From assembly GCA_947630685.1 (NCBI GenBank), contig CANRII010000006.1, positions 1 to 48,258 of the forward strand: DNA of 48,258 nt, given 5' to 3'. The position numbers and the translations under genes are program-made. Positions within the stretch are counted from its first letter, which is position 1, and each line of letters begins with the position of its first letter. This stretch comes from an uncultured Ruminiclostridium sp. (GTDB lineage Bacteria; Bacillota; Clostridia; Oscillospirales; Ruminococcaceae). Shown here piece by piece: positions 1 to 9,946 of the stretch. The notes under the pieces are model-generated. The model saw nothing but the letters and a program-made list of their open reading frames with translations. It was not told where the DNA came from and ran no database searches.

Positions 1-247
1 GTATCAACGCCTCGTTGCTGAGCACCAGCACGTCCAGCGGGTCGCCGTCGTCCGCAAGCGTCTTGGGGATAAAGCCGTAATTTGCGGGATAATGGGTAGA
101 GGTATAAAGTATCCTGTCCAGGATAAGCATACCTGTCTTTTTATCCAGCTCATATTTTAATTTACTGCCCTTTGATATCTCTATGACAGCAAGGAAATCG
201 TCCGGTGTGACTCTGTCGTTGTCTACATCATGCCATACATTATTCAT
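1..247 (-). CDS. ppa: Inorganic pyrophosphatase, N-terminal part (truncated by window edge)
   Basis: Manual reverse-strand translation from ATG at 247: [82 protein letters not shown]. This is the family I pyrophosphatase signature ([26 protein letters not shown]). It is absent from the supplied ORF track. Confidence 0.93.
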   Translation of the reverse strand, partial: MNNVWHDVDNDRVTPDDFLAVIEISKGSKLKYELDKKTGMLILDRILYTSTHYPANYGFIPKTLADDGDPLDVLVLSNEALI

Positions 248-347
248 ATTCGATCCTCTTTCGGTCGGCTTTCCGACTGTTTCTTTTCTTAATTATACAA
301 TATGCTTTTATAAAATTCAAGAGATAATATAAAATTTTTAGCTGTTT

Positions 348-1052
348 TCAGCAAAATCCTCCGTCCACGCCGAGCACCTGCCCCGTAATATAGGGAGAAA
401 CCGCTAAAAATTTCACGCTGTCCGCTATTTCCTGCGGCGTGCCTAACCTGCCGAGCGGTATTTCCCGCTTAAGCTCGTCAAGGTCGTCGGCGGTAAGAGC
501 GTTTACCGTCATGGGACTGTCCACCGCGCCGGGCGCAACGCAGTTTACGGTTATCCCGGAGGGGGCAAGCTCCTTTGCAAGCGCCTTTGTAAAGCCGATA
601 ACTCCCGCCTTTGCGGTGGAATAATGCACCTCGCAGGACGCGCCGTACACTCCCCACACGGATGAGATATTTACGATACTGCCCGCCTTTCGGTGAAGCA
701 TATACCTGACCGCCTCCTGCGTGACATTGAACATGCCGGTAAGATTTACATTCAGCATATCCCGCCAGTCATCTTCGGTTATATCGGTAAACAGCTTTAT
801 CTGCGCTATCCCCGCGTTATTTATAAGTATATCTATCCTGCCGTACAGGTCGTATATCTCCTTTACGACCTGCGCCGCCTGCCGCTTTGAGGTAATATCG
901 GCCTTAAAGCAGCGGCATCCGTATGTTTTTTCAAGCTCCGCCGCCTTTTCGTCGGAGCTTTTATAGATAACCGCAGTATCGTGATACTTTGAGAATACGC
1001 TTACTAACGCGCTGCCTATAGCACCGGTCCCGCCGGTAATGATAACCGCCAT
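348..1052 (-). CDS. fabG: SDR family oxidoreductase, 3-oxoacyl-ACP reductase-like
   Basis: TGGTGAIG cofactor motif, NNAG, YSTAKAG active site, C-terminal GQVLGVDGG. Confidence 0.85.
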   Translation of the reverse strand: MAVIITGGTGAIGSALVSVFSKYHDTAVIYKSSDEKAAELEKTYGCRCFKADITSKRQAAQVVKEIYDLYGRIDILINNAGIAQIKLFTDITEDDWRDMLNVNLTGMFNVTQEAVRYMLHRKAGSIVNISSVWGVYGASCEVHYSTAKAGVIGFTKALAKELAPSGITVNCVAPGAVDSPMTVNALTADDLDELKREIPLGRLGTPQEIADSVKFLAVSPYITGQVLGVDGGFC

Positions 1053-1080
1053 ATCTGTCCTTTCTGCCGAAGCGGGAACA

Positions 1081-3372
1081 TTATTTGCCCGTTATCTTAA
1101 GGCTGTCTGCGGCCGCGTCTATCTTTATAGAGGATATAACGCCGTCATTATCTACTATAATGTCCGCTACCTTATCCTCTACCTCCTTGCGGATTATCCT
1201 GCGCACGTCTCTGCCGCCGTATTTCCCGCCGTAAGCCTTTTTGCCGATATACTTATAAGCCTTATCGGTGACTTCCAGCGTGATATTTTTCTCCTCGAGC
1301 GGCGTTTTCATCTCGTCTATCATCAGACGGGCGATACCGCAGTAGGACTCTTCGTCAAGCGGCTTGAACACCACTATCTCGTCTATTCTGCTGAGAAATT
1401 CCGGCCTGAGGAAATCTTTTAATGCGTTCATCGCCTTTTCGCGGGAAATGTCCTCCTCGGTCTTTGCGAAACCGAGGCTGGCGGTTTTAAGTGAAGAACC
1501 GGCGTTTGAAGTCATGGCGATAATGGTATGCTCAAAGCTTACCGTCCTGCCGTGCGCGTCGTTCACCTTGCCCTCGTCCAATATCTGAAGCAGTATATTC
1601 AGCACATCGGGATGCGCCTTTTCTATCTCGTCAAAAAGTATCACCGAATAAGGCTTTCTGCGTACCTTTTCGGTAAGCTGTCCCGCCTCGTCATAGCCGA
1701 CATATCCCGGAGGAGAGCCTATTATACGAGATACGCTGTGCTTTTCCATAAACTCCGACATATCAAGTCTGATAAGCGGGTCTACCGTATCGAAAAGCTC
1801 TGCCGCGAGCACCTTTACAAGCTCTGTCTTGCCTACGCCGGTAGGTCCGACGAATATGAACGACGCCGGTCTTTTGCGAGCCGAAAGCTGTACTCTGGTG
1901 CGCTTTATCGCGGCGGCTACCAAAGAGCATGCCTCGTCCTGACCGACTATCTTGCTTTTCAATACCTCTTCCAGCTTGGCTATCTTGATATATTCGGTCT
2001 CCATTATCTTGCTTGCGGGTATCCCCGTCCAAAGCTCGATGACCTTGCAGACGTCCTGAACGGTAACGTTTATCTCGTCCAGCTTAGGCTCAAGCTCCTT
2101 TATCACCGCTTGATTTTTAGCGATCCTGGTCTTTACCTCGGCTATCCGCTGATAATTTACGTTTTCGGTGTCGGAGGAAAGCTCGTTCTCCTCCTGCTCC
2201 AGCTTTTTATTTTCCTTTACCAGCTTTTCGTAGCGGGTAAGCTCGTCGCTGTTTATGCTTGCGCAGGCGGCGGACTCGTCCAGCAGGTCTATCGCCTTAT
2301 CCGGCAGAAAACGGTCGGTGATGTATCTCTCGCTCAGCACCGCGCAGCTTTTTAGCACCTCTTCGCTGATGTGTATTTGGTGATGCTCCTCATAGTAGGA
2401 TTTGATACCGCGCAGCAGCTCTATAGTTTCGTCTATTGTAGGCTCGTTTATAGTCACCGGCTGAAAACGGCGTTCCAGAGCGGCGTCCTTTTCGATATAC
2501 TTTCTGTACTCGTCGAAGGTGGTCGCGCCTATCACCTGCATTTCCCCGCGGGAAAGCGCCGGCTTGAAAATGTTTGCGGCGTTCATAGTACCCTCGGAAT
2601 CGCCGGTGCCGACAAGATTATGCACCTCGTCGATAAAAAGTATGATGTTTCCGGCAGTCTTTATCTCCTCGATAAGCGACTTTGCGCGGCTCTCAAACTG
2701 ACCGCGGAACTGCGTCCCCGCTACCAATGCGGTAAGATCCAGCAGATAAAGCTCCTTATCCTGTAACCTGAACGGTACGTCTCCGCTGACTATCTTCTGA
2801 GCGATACCCTCCGCTATAGCGGTCTTGCCTACGCCGGGCTCGCCTATAATACAGGGATTATTTTTAGTGCGGCGGGAAAGTATCTGAGTGACGCGGTATA
2901 TCTCCTTATCCCTGCCGATTATCCTGTCCAGCTCGCCGCGCCTTGCCTTGTCAGTAAGGTTGGTGCAGTAGGTATCAAGAAAGCGGCGTTTTTTCTCCTC
3001 TTTCCTCTTATTGCGCTTTTTCTCCTCCTTGACAGGCTGACCGTCGCCGCCTGATATGGCGTTGTTTTCGTTTCCGGCGGAGCCGAACAGGCGTTGAAAC
3101 AGCGGAGGCATAGTGCTTGCGCCGCCGGGAATGAATTTGTCGTCGTCTTCGTCAATGTCATCGTCCTCGGCCTCTTCGTCGCCGAACATCATTTTATAGC
3201 TCTCTTCTAAATCTTCATCGCTTATACCCATCTGTTTAAGGTACTCGTTCACCTGCGGCACGCCGAGCTCCTTTGCGCAGATAAGGCAAAGCCCCTCGTC
3301 GCGCTTTTCGTTCCCCTGCATGGTCGAAATGAATACCACAGCGGTTCTTTTTTTGCATCTTGAACAAAGCAT
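1081..3372 (-). CDS. AAA+ Clp ATPase (ClpC/ClpE-like) with N-terminal CxxC zinc finger
   Basis: Two Walker A motifs (GEPGVGKT, GPTGVGKT), ClpB/C middle region, N-terminal CSRC...CLIC and an acidic linker. Confidence 0.92.
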   Translation of the reverse strand: MLCSRCKKRTAVVFISTMQGNEKRDEGLCLICAKELGVPQVNEYLKQMGISDEDLEESYKMMFGDEEAEDDDIDEDDDKFIPGGASTMPPLFQRLFGSAGNENNAISGGDGQPVKEEKKRNKRKEEKKRRFLDTYCTNLTDKARRGELDRIIGRDKEIYRVTQILSRRTKNNPCIIGEPGVGKTAIAEGIAQKIVSGDVPFRLQDKELYLLDLTALVAGTQFRGQFESRAKSLIEEIKTAGNIILFIDEVHNLVGTGDSEGTMNAANIFKPALSRGEMQVIGATTFDEYRKYIEKDAALERRFQPVTINEPTIDETIELLRGIKSYYEEHHQIHISEEVLKSCAVLSERYITDRFLPDKAIDLLDESAACASINSDELTRYEKLVKENKKLEQEENELSSDTENVNYQRIAEVKTRIAKNQAVIKELEPKLDEINVTVQDVCKVIELWTGIPASKIMETEYIKIAKLEEVLKSKIVGQDEACSLVAAAIKRTRVQLSARKRPASFIFVGPTGVGKTELVKVLAAELFDTVDPLIRLDMSEFMEKHSVSRIIGSPPGYVGYDEAGQLTEKVRRKPYSVILFDEIEKAHPDVLNILLQILDEGKVNDAHGRTVSFEHTIIAMTSNAGSSLKTASLGFAKTEEDISREKAMNALKDFLRPEFLSRIDEIVVFKPLDEESYCGIARLMIDEMKTPLEEKNITLEVTDKAYKYIGKKAYGGKYGGRDVRRIIRKEVEDKVADIIVDNDGVISSIKIDAAADSLKITGK

Positions 3373-3464
3373 ATCTTACATAAATACTCCAGTATAGAAG
3401 TATATCTCCTTTCCGTGGGAATTTTGCCTTTTTATCTAATATGCCGGACAGCGGCAGAATGTGT

Positions 3465-4502
3465 TTACGACAGGAAATCCAAGAACCGGAAATTATATAT
3501 CCAGCCGAATGCGTATGAGTCGTCTATCGTCATATCGTTTAAGAACACCATCGAATTATCCGTCAGTATAGTAACGATATGAAGAATTATAACAATAATA
3601 AATATAATCAGCACGCCGTTGATTATTCCCAGCACTCCGCCTAAGAACGCATTGAAGCGCCCTATCAGCGGCAGCTTGTTGACAACGGAGGTAGCCGTTA
3701 TCACAAGATTGAGCACTAACAATATTATAACAAATAAAATCATAAAAATCAACGTTCTCAGCGGTATAAGTATCACGGGCTTCACCAGATTGTCAAGTAT
3801 CGCCTTGCCGGGATTGCCGTTTGCGTTGCGCACGCTGATTATCACGTCGCGTATCACATTATTATCCGCCTGAGCAAGAGTTTCGGCGTTGATATTCAGT
3901 ATCGGCACCGCCTCGCCTACCTTATCCGCCACATCGGCAACTGCGTCGAATACGTCGGAATCCAATATCTTGCTTGTCAAAACCTCCGCCAGCAGAAGAT
4001 CTCCGATGTTGTTTTGTCTTAAGTCGCTCTCATAAATTTGCACCGTGCCTATATCAAGGTCGGATATATTTATATTTTCCGATTTATCGTAGCCGAACAC
4101 GGAAAGATCCACGCCGGAAAGTCCGGTGCGGCTCATATCGACGTCCTTTAAGCTGATGGTTATCTTGCCCGCTCCGTCCGGGGTAATATCCAGTTGATCC
4201 AGCGTTTTCCCTCCGACAGTTACTTTATCCATATTTATCTTGCCGAGCTGGGTCACTATATTATCGCCGAGCGTATCGTTCACCGTGTCGGTTATAGCGG
4301 TCTCCAGCTTTTCTTCAACAAATGATTCATACAGCTTTTCGGAGGCGATGTCGCTTACAAACAGCGATATCAAAAACGCTGCAACAAACGCCGCTAAGCT
4401 CAGCACCATGCGGATAAATCCTCGCTTTACCCCTAAAAACATCATGCCGATAAGTACGGCGACCAATATCACGTCATAAAACCAGAAAAATTCCGTTCCC
4501 AT
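3465..4502 (-). CDS. CvpA family membrane protein
   Basis: N-terminal hydrophobic helices (DVILVAVLIGMMFLGVKRGFIRMVLSLAAFVAAFLISLFVS) and C-terminal LPLIGRFNAFLGGVLGIINGVLIIFI, typical of CvpA. Confidence 0.8.
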   Translation of the reverse strand: MGTEFFWFYDVILVAVLIGMMFLGVKRGFIRMVLSLAAFVAAFLISLFVSDIASEKLYESFVEEKLETAITDTVNDTLGDNIVTQLGKINMDKVTVGGKTLDQLDITPDGAGKITISLKDVDMSRTGLSGVDLSVFGYDKSENINISDLDIGTVQIYESDLRQNNIGDLLLAEVLTSKILDSDVFDAVADVADKVGEAVPILNINAETLAQADNNVIRDVIISVRNANGNPGKAILDNLVKPVILIPLRTLIFMILFVIILLVLNLVITATSVVNKLPLIGRFNAFLGGVLGIINGVLIIFIIVIILHIVTILTDNSMVFLNDMTIDDSYAFGWIYNFRFLDFLS

Positions 4503-4519
4503 ATCCTACTTCCTTTCTT

Positions 4520-5701
4520 TTACAGATTAGCCTTTTCTATCGTGTCATAGCCAAGCATAAGATACATCGAACCCGCTCGTACAAAAGCGGAAAAATCATG
4601 CTCAAGTCTTGCTTTGCTTATTTCGGTAAAATCCTGTTTTACCCTCGCTATATCCCGTCCGCTCAGGATACACATTTCGCTGTCGTACAGCTTTATATCG
4701 GATATCGTATCATATCCGTCCTTTTTAGAGACCTCGGCGCAGGTATTATCCAGCACCATTACGGTCTTTCCGTTTCCGGCGTAATAGTCGAGCACATATA
4801 CCCCGCCGCTTTCGCCGATATCAAAATCGCTCAGCTCGCCTTCAAAGCTGTATCTGCCCGATTCCTCGCCGGTATCGGCATTCAGACTGTATACGGCGTT
4901 GTCCTCCACCGCGGTCACAGTATTGCCGCTTACCTTGAGGGCATACGGCAGGCTGTCGCTTATACTGTACTTCCAAAGCTCTTTTTCCTCGGAGGAAATG
5001 TCGTACTTGCACACCTCGGTGACGATATCCCCGTTATTTGATCTTACCAGAGTGAGGAACAGATATTTCCCGTCGTCGGAAAAATCCGCCTGCATAACGT
5101 TTTCATCTATGAATTTACGGGTATAAAGCCATTTTCCCGTGCCGTCGTAGACATACACGACGTTTGAGTATCTCCCTCCCGAGGTAACTATCGCCGACTT
5201 GTCGCCCGCTCCTATAAAAGCCGATACGATAGTTTCGTCGTTTACGGACTGTTTGAACATCTCCGCGCCGGAGGAATACAGCGCGAAATCATGTCCGCCG
5301 CGGTCGTAGATGAGCGCGCGCTTTTCGGTGGATACCGCCGCCGGATTAACGTAGCCGTGCTGGACGGCCTGTTCCTGTCCTCCGGCGGAATTGTATGTAT
5401 AAAAATACGTATCGGTCACAAGCGCAAAATCGTTTCCGACGGAAAGCAAGGTGTATTCCGAGCTGCCGGGCAGCTTTACCGGAAAGCCTCCGCCCTGCGC
5501 CGTCTGACCGGTAAGTCCCGACGCTATGCCTTTCAGCGGCTTTGCTATCTCGTCGCGGAATATATATATCACAACGCCGATGGCGATGATAACTGCAAGA
5601 ATAATAATATTTCTCAATATTTTAAGACGTTTTTTCTTTTTTCTAAAAGCCGTCATGTCGTTCAGACTGTTGTCTGCGGCAGGCATATCCGGTACTTTCA
5701 T
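4520..5701 (-). CDS. Membrane-anchored protein, beta-propeller-like extracytoplasmic domain (DUF5711-like)
   Basis: One N-terminal TM helix followed by WD/PQQ-like repetitive beta-strand segments. Confidence 0.6.
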   Translation of the reverse strand: MKVPDMPAADNSLNDMTAFRKKKKRLKILRNIIILAVIIAIGVVIYIFRDEIAKPLKGIASGLTGQTAQGGGFPVKLPGSSEYTLLSVGNDFALVTDTYFYTYNSAGGQEQAVQHGYVNPAAVSTEKRALIYDRGGHDFALYSSGAEMFKQSVNDETIVSAFIGAGDKSAIVTSGGRYSNVVYVYDGTGKWLYTRKFIDENVMQADFSDDGKYLFLTLVRSNNGDIVTEVCKYDISSEEKELWKYSISDSLPYALKVSGNTVTAVEDNAVYSLNADTGEESGRYSFEGELSDFDIGESGGVYVLDYYAGNGKTVMVLDNTCAEVSKKDGYDTISDIKLYDSEMCILSGRDIARVKQDFTEISKARLEHDFSAFVRAGSMYLMLGYDTIEKANL

Positions 5702-5714
5702 GCTACCCCTTCTT

Positions 5715-6455
5715 TCAATAATATACTTTGTTCAGATAAAGTCCGCAGGCCGGTGCGGTCTTTCCCGCGCGCTCCCTGTCTTTAAGCCTTAGCGCGGCGT
5801 CTATATCCTCAGCAGCGCGCTTCCCCTCGCTTATATATATCAGCGTTCCGGCGATTATCCGCACCATATTGTGCAAAAAGCCGTCGCCGCTTACATAGAT
5901 GTCGGTAAATTTACCGTTTCTTACCACTTTTGCCTCGGTAATCGTCCTGACGGTGGTTTTTACAAGCGCTAATGATTCCGCCTTGCAAAACGCGGCGAAA
6001 TCATGCGTTCCTATGATATGAGCGGCAGCCTCGTTCATTAAAGGCACGTTAAGCTCATACGGATAATGCAGCGCCATATCCCGTAAAAACACGTCGCGCA
6101 CTTCCGAGGTGTATATCCTGTAAAGATACTGCTTACCCTTACAGGAGTATCTGGCGTGAAAGTCCGGCTCTGCCTCGCGGCAGCTGAGTATCGCTATATC
6201 CTCCGGCAGCAGCGCGTTCATTCCGCGAAGAAAGCCGTCGCAGGGTATGCCGCTGTCCGTTTTCATATTGAAAACAAATTCATTAGCATGGACTCCCGCG
6301 TCGGTGCGCGAGCAGCCGGTTATGCCTATCTCGCTTTTAAGCAGCTTTTTTATCGCGTCCTCGACGGTCTGCTGTACGGTGATCCCGTTATCCTGCCGCT
6401 GAAAGCCGTGATAAGCAGCGCCGTTATATGACATTGTCACCGCAAAATTACGCAT
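5715..6455 (-). CDS. truA: tRNA pseudouridine synthase A
   Basis: GCSRTDAGVHANEF active-site motif and FLHNMVRIIAGTL. Start placed at 6455 (MRNFAVTMSYNGAAYHGFQRQ) because it is preceded by GAAAGGAG; the longer ORF start at 6629 is not supported. Confidence 0.95.
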   Translation of the reverse strand: MRNFAVTMSYNGAAYHGFQRQDNGITVQQTVEDAIKKLLKSEIGITGCSRTDAGVHANEFVFNMKTDSGIPCDGFLRGMNALLPEDIAILSCREAEPDFHARYSCKGKQYLYRIYTSEVRDVFLRDMALHYPYELNVPLMNEAAAHIIGTHDFAAFCKAESLALVKTTVRTITEAKVVRNGKFTDIYVSGDGFLHNMVRIIAGTLIYISEGKRAAEDIDAALRLKDRERAGKTAPACGLYLNKVYY

Positions 6456-6466
6456 CGGTTCTCCTT

Positions 6467-7306
6467 TCACGGCACCATATACGGTATGCCGAGATAAGGT
6501 ATATATATATTCAGCAGGATAAGCTCCGCGAAAAACAACGCCATTACGGCAAGCGCGATATAATCCTTTAAGCCGGAGTGGAGCTGTTTCATTCTTGTCC
6601 TGCCCTCTCCTCCGCGGTAGCAGCGGCACTCCATCGCGAGCGCAAGCTCGTTAGCCCTTTTGAACGCGGAAACGAACAGCGGTATCATCACCGGTATCAG
6701 CGCCTTTGCCTTTTTCATAAGCCCGCCGGTATCGAGATTAGCGCCGCGCGCTTTCTGCGCCGACATTATTTTGTCCGTTTCTTCTATCAGAGTAGGTATA
6801 AACCTTAACGCAATAGTCATCATCATAGCCAGCTCATGCACCGGAAAATGCAGCTTTTTAAGCGGAGATAAAAGCCGCTCGATAGCGTCGGTCAGCTCTA
6901 TCGGCGAAGTGGTATAGGTTAATAGCGACATACCGATTATAAGGAACATTATCCTTACCGCCATGAATATAGAGGTGGTTATTCCCTCCGGGTATATCAT
7001 TATCACCCCGCCGATATTAAGCAGCGGCTCTCCGCTTCCCCTGATAAAAAACAGGTTAAGTATACAGGTTATCGCGATAAGCGGCATTATCGGGCGCAGG
7101 CTTTTAAGTACAAGTCTTAATCCTACGCCGGACATGATATACAGCAATATCATAAACAGACCGACAGCGACAAGCCCCAGATAATTTGAGGCGGTGAACA
7201 GCATAACTACATACGCTATGTCCATTATTATCTTAAAACGGCTGTCCAGCCTGTGAATAAGCGAGTTACCGGGAAAAAACTGCCCGATGGTTATATCTTT
7301 CAGCAT
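6467..7306 (-). CDS. ecfT: ECF transporter transmembrane component EcfT
   Basis: Polytopic protein with an ALAMECRCYRGGEGRTRM coupling motif, adjacent to two ECF ATPases. Confidence 0.93.
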   Translation of the reverse strand: MLKDITIGQFFPGNSLIHRLDSRFKIIMDIAYVVMLFTASNYLGLVAVGLFMILLYIMSGVGLRLVLKSLRPIMPLIAITCILNLFFIRGSGEPLLNIGGVIMIYPEGITTSIFMAVRIMFLIIGMSLLTYTTSPIELTDAIERLLSPLKKLHFPVHELAMMMTIALRFIPTLIEETDKIMSAQKARGANLDTGGLMKKAKALIPVMIPLFVSAFKRANELALAMECRCYRGGEGRTRMKQLHSGLKDYIALAVMALFFAELILLNIYIPYLGIPYMVP

Positions 7307-8163
7307 ATTCTTCCTTTTGCCATGTATTCCAGTATTCTTTCTTTTGCTCTTTCGACGGTATAGATATCGCTGCCGAGATCTATACCCTTTTGCCGCAGCT
7401 TCATTATCACTCTGGTTATCTGCGGCACGTCAAGCCCTATCTTTATTATCTCGTCCTGACGCGCGAACACCTCGTCGGTAGGCGAATGACAGAACACCTC
7501 GCCCTTATTCATCACCAGCACCTTTTCGGCGAATCTTACGATATCCTCCATCGAATGGGAAACAAGCAGGATAGTAGTGCCGTATTTCTTATGATATTCG
7601 CTTATCCTGCTCAAAACGCTTTCCCTGCCTATCGGGTCAAGCCCCGCCGCCGGCTCGTCAAGTATGAGTATCTCGGGTTTCATAGCTATTATCCCCGCCA
7701 GCGCGACGCGGCGCTTTTGTCCGCCGGAAAGGTCAAACGGAGAGCGCTCCAGCAGTTCTTCGGATATACCCATGCTTTCCGCCGCCGCACGAACGCGGGT
7801 ATCTATTTCCTCCTCCGACAGTCCCATATTCTTAGGACCGTAGGATATATCTTTATATACGGTCTCCTCAAACAGCTGATGCTCCGAATACTGGAACACC
7901 AGTCCCGCCTTAAAGCGCACCTCTCTTATATCGACGTCTTTGCTCCAGATGTTTTCGCCGTCGATATACACCTCGCCCAATGTAGGCTTTACCAGTCCGT
8001 TAAGGTGCTGTATCAGCGTGGATTTGCCGCTGCCGGTATGTCCTATTATCCCGCAGAACTCGCCCTTTTCGACGGTCAGGCTGACATTATTCACCGCCAC
8101 CGCCTCAAAAGGCGTGCCCGCGCTGTATTTATACGTTACGTTTTTAAGCTCGATAACACTCAT
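7300..8163 (-). CDS. ecfA2: ECF transporter ATPase EcfA2
   Basis: Walker [23 protein letters not shown], Walker B; second ATPase of the ecfA1-ecfA2-ecfT-truA order. Confidence 0.92.
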   Translation of the reverse strand: MSVIELKNVTYKYSAGTPFEAVAVNNVSLTVEKGEFCGIIGHTGSGKSTLIQHLNGLVKPTLGEVYIDGENIWSKDVDIREVRFKAGLVFQYSEHQLFEETVYKDISYGPKNMGLSEEEIDTRVRAAAESMGISEELLERSPFDLSGGQKRRVALAGIIAMKPEILILDEPAAGLDPIGRESVLSRISEYHKKYGTTILLVSHSMEDIVRFAEKVLVMNKGEVFCHSPTDEVFARQDEIIKIGLDVPQITRVIMKLRQKGIDLGSDIYTVERAKERILEYMAKGRIC

Positions 8164-9038
8164 TTTTTATCTCCGACGTCGGCGGTAAGCATATCAAAAA
8201 GATACTCCGCACATTCTTCCTCGTAAAGCAGGTCGTCCGGCACGTCAAGCCCGCTCTTTTTAAGCTCGTACATAAGCTCTATCGTCTGCGGCACGTCCAG
8301 CCCTACCGACCTTAACAGCTCCACCTGTGAAAAAATCTTTTTCGGCACGTCGTCCAGTAATATTTTTCCTTTATCTATCACCACTACCCGGTCAGCCTGC
8401 GCCGCCTCCTCCATATAATGGGTGATAAGCACCACGGTGATACCGTGCTCGCGGTTAAGCAGCTTGATAGTTTTCATTATCTCTTTTCTTCCCTTTGGGT
8501 CGAGCATGGCGGTCGGCTCGTCCATAACTATACAGCGCGGACGCATGGCGATTATGCCCGCGATAGCCACCCTTTGCTTTTGCCCGCCGGAAAGCTGATG
8601 AGGAGAATGCTCGCGGTATTCGTACATATCCACCGTTTTAAGCGCCTCGTCCACCCTGCGGCGTATCTCTTTAGGCTCGACGCCGAGGTTTTCCAACGCG
8701 AACGCCGCGTCCTCCTCGACTATAGTCGCCACTATCTGGTTATCCGGGTTTTGAAACACCATGCCTACCGTCTGCCGGATATCGTATATCCTGCTTTCGT
8801 CCTTAGTGTCCATGCCGTCCACCGTCACGCTGCCGGACATGGGCAGCAATATGCCGTTAAAATGCTTTGCCAGCGTGGATTTACCGCTGCCGTTATGCCC
8901 GAGTACCGCCAGAAACTGCCCCTCGGGAACGCAAAGCGACACATCGTCCAAAACGCGGGTGCGCGACACCTCGTTTCCGTCCTCGTCCAGCACGGGATAT
9001 TCAAATATAATGTTTTCAGCTTTTATGATATCGCCCAA
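8160..9038 (-). CDS. ecfA1: ECF transporter ATPase EcfA1
   Basis: Walker [23 protein letters not shown]; overlaps ecfA2. Confidence 0.92.
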   Translation of the reverse strand: MGDIIKAENIIFEYPVLDEDGNEVSRTRVLDDVSLCVPEGQFLAVLGHNGSGKSTLAKHFNGILLPMSGSVTVDGMDTKDESRIYDIRQTVGMVFQNPDNQIVATIVEEDAAFALENLGVEPKEIRRRVDEALKTVDMYEYREHSPHQLSGGQKQRVAIAGIIAMRPRCIVMDEPTAMLDPKGRKEIMKTIKLLNREHGITVVLITHYMEEAAQADRVVVIDKGKILLDDVPKKIFSQVELLRSVGLDVPQTIELMYELKKSGLDVPDDLLYEEECAEYLFDMLTADVGDKK

Positions 9039-9060
9039 TTCAGCTATCCCTTTCGTAAGA

Positions 9061-9927
9061 TCACTCGAAGAATACCGCAGCGGTACTCCCCGCCGGAACT
9101 GCCAGTCCTGTTTGTTCTACTTTAAGACCTATCTCCTGAGAATCTACTCTTATCTTAAATCTCTGTCCGACCGTCATATTTATAAGATACGTCATCACCG
9201 AGGAGGAAAGCCCGGTCGTGTAGCTGTTCAGCAGTACAAACAGCGGCTTGTCCGTCAGCACCTCGGTACACATCTGCATAAGCTCAAAAATACAATCCTC
9301 TATCTTCCACATTTCGCCGTTTGTACCGCGCCCGTAGCTTGGCGGGTCGAGGATTATCCCGTCGTAACGGCTCTGCCGCTTTATCTCGCGGCGAAGAAAT
9401 TTCATAGCGTCGTCAACTATCCATCTTATCGGTTTATCGGAAAGACCGCTCAGCGCGGCGTTTTCGCGTCCCCATTCCACCATGCCCTTTACCGCGTCGA
9501 GGTGGCAGACCTTTGCTCCCGCCTTAGCGCAGGCGAGCGTTGCCGCTCCGGTGTAGGCAAACAGGTTGAGCACGTTTATCTCCCTATTCGCCGAGGAGAT
9601 GAGCTTTGTGCATAAGTCCCAGTTCACCGCCTGCTCCGGGAAAAGTCCGGTGTGCTTAAATCCGGTGGGCTTTACCTTAAAAGTAAGCCCTTTATAATCC
9701 ACCGTCCAGCTTTCCGGCAGCTTTTTGGAAAAGCTCCAGCTTCCCCCGCCTGAGGAGGAACGGTGATACACCGCGTCCGCCCTCTCCCACAGCTTTGAGG
9801 GGTGGGGATTTTCCCATATTATCTGCGGGTCGGGGCGCACCAGAATGATATCGCCCCAGCGCTCAAGCCTTTTGCCCGCCGACGTGTCTATCAGGCTGTA
9901 TGACTTCCAGCCGTCCGATACTCTCAT
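9061..9927 (-). CDS. Class I SAM-dependent rRNA methyltransferase (RlmI-like)
   Basis: [18 protein letters not shown] and [10 protein letters not shown] motifs. Confidence 0.85.
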   Translation of the reverse strand: MRVSDGWKSYSLIDTSAGKRLERWGDIILVRPDPQIIWENPHPSKLWERADAVYHRSSSGGGSWSFSKKLPESWTVDYKGLTFKVKPTGFKHTGLFPEQAVNWDLCTKLISSANREINVLNLFAYTGAATLACAKAGAKVCHLDAVKGMVEWGRENAALSGLSDKPIRWIVDDAMKFLRREIKRQSRYDGIILDPPSYGRGTNGEMWKIEDCIFELMQMCTEVLTDKPLFVLLNSYTTGLSSSVMTYLINMTVGQRFKIRVDSQEIGLKVEQTGLAVPAGSTAAVFFE

Positions 9928-9946
9928 CTTGCTCCTTTACAGTAGG

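Noticed and set aside
1528-2355. Long plus-strand ORF (275 aa) opposite the Clp ATPase
   Set aside because: Fully antisense to a confidently identified gene; no recognisable motifs. Shadow ORF from codon bias. The same applies to 7390-8226, 8418-9125, 8761-9615, 10244-11293, 15640-16716 and 38924-39634.
6456-6629. N-terminal extension of the truA ORF
   Set aside because: The canonical TruA start MRNFAVTMSYNG with GAAAGGAG lies at 6455; the extension overlaps ecfT coding sequence.
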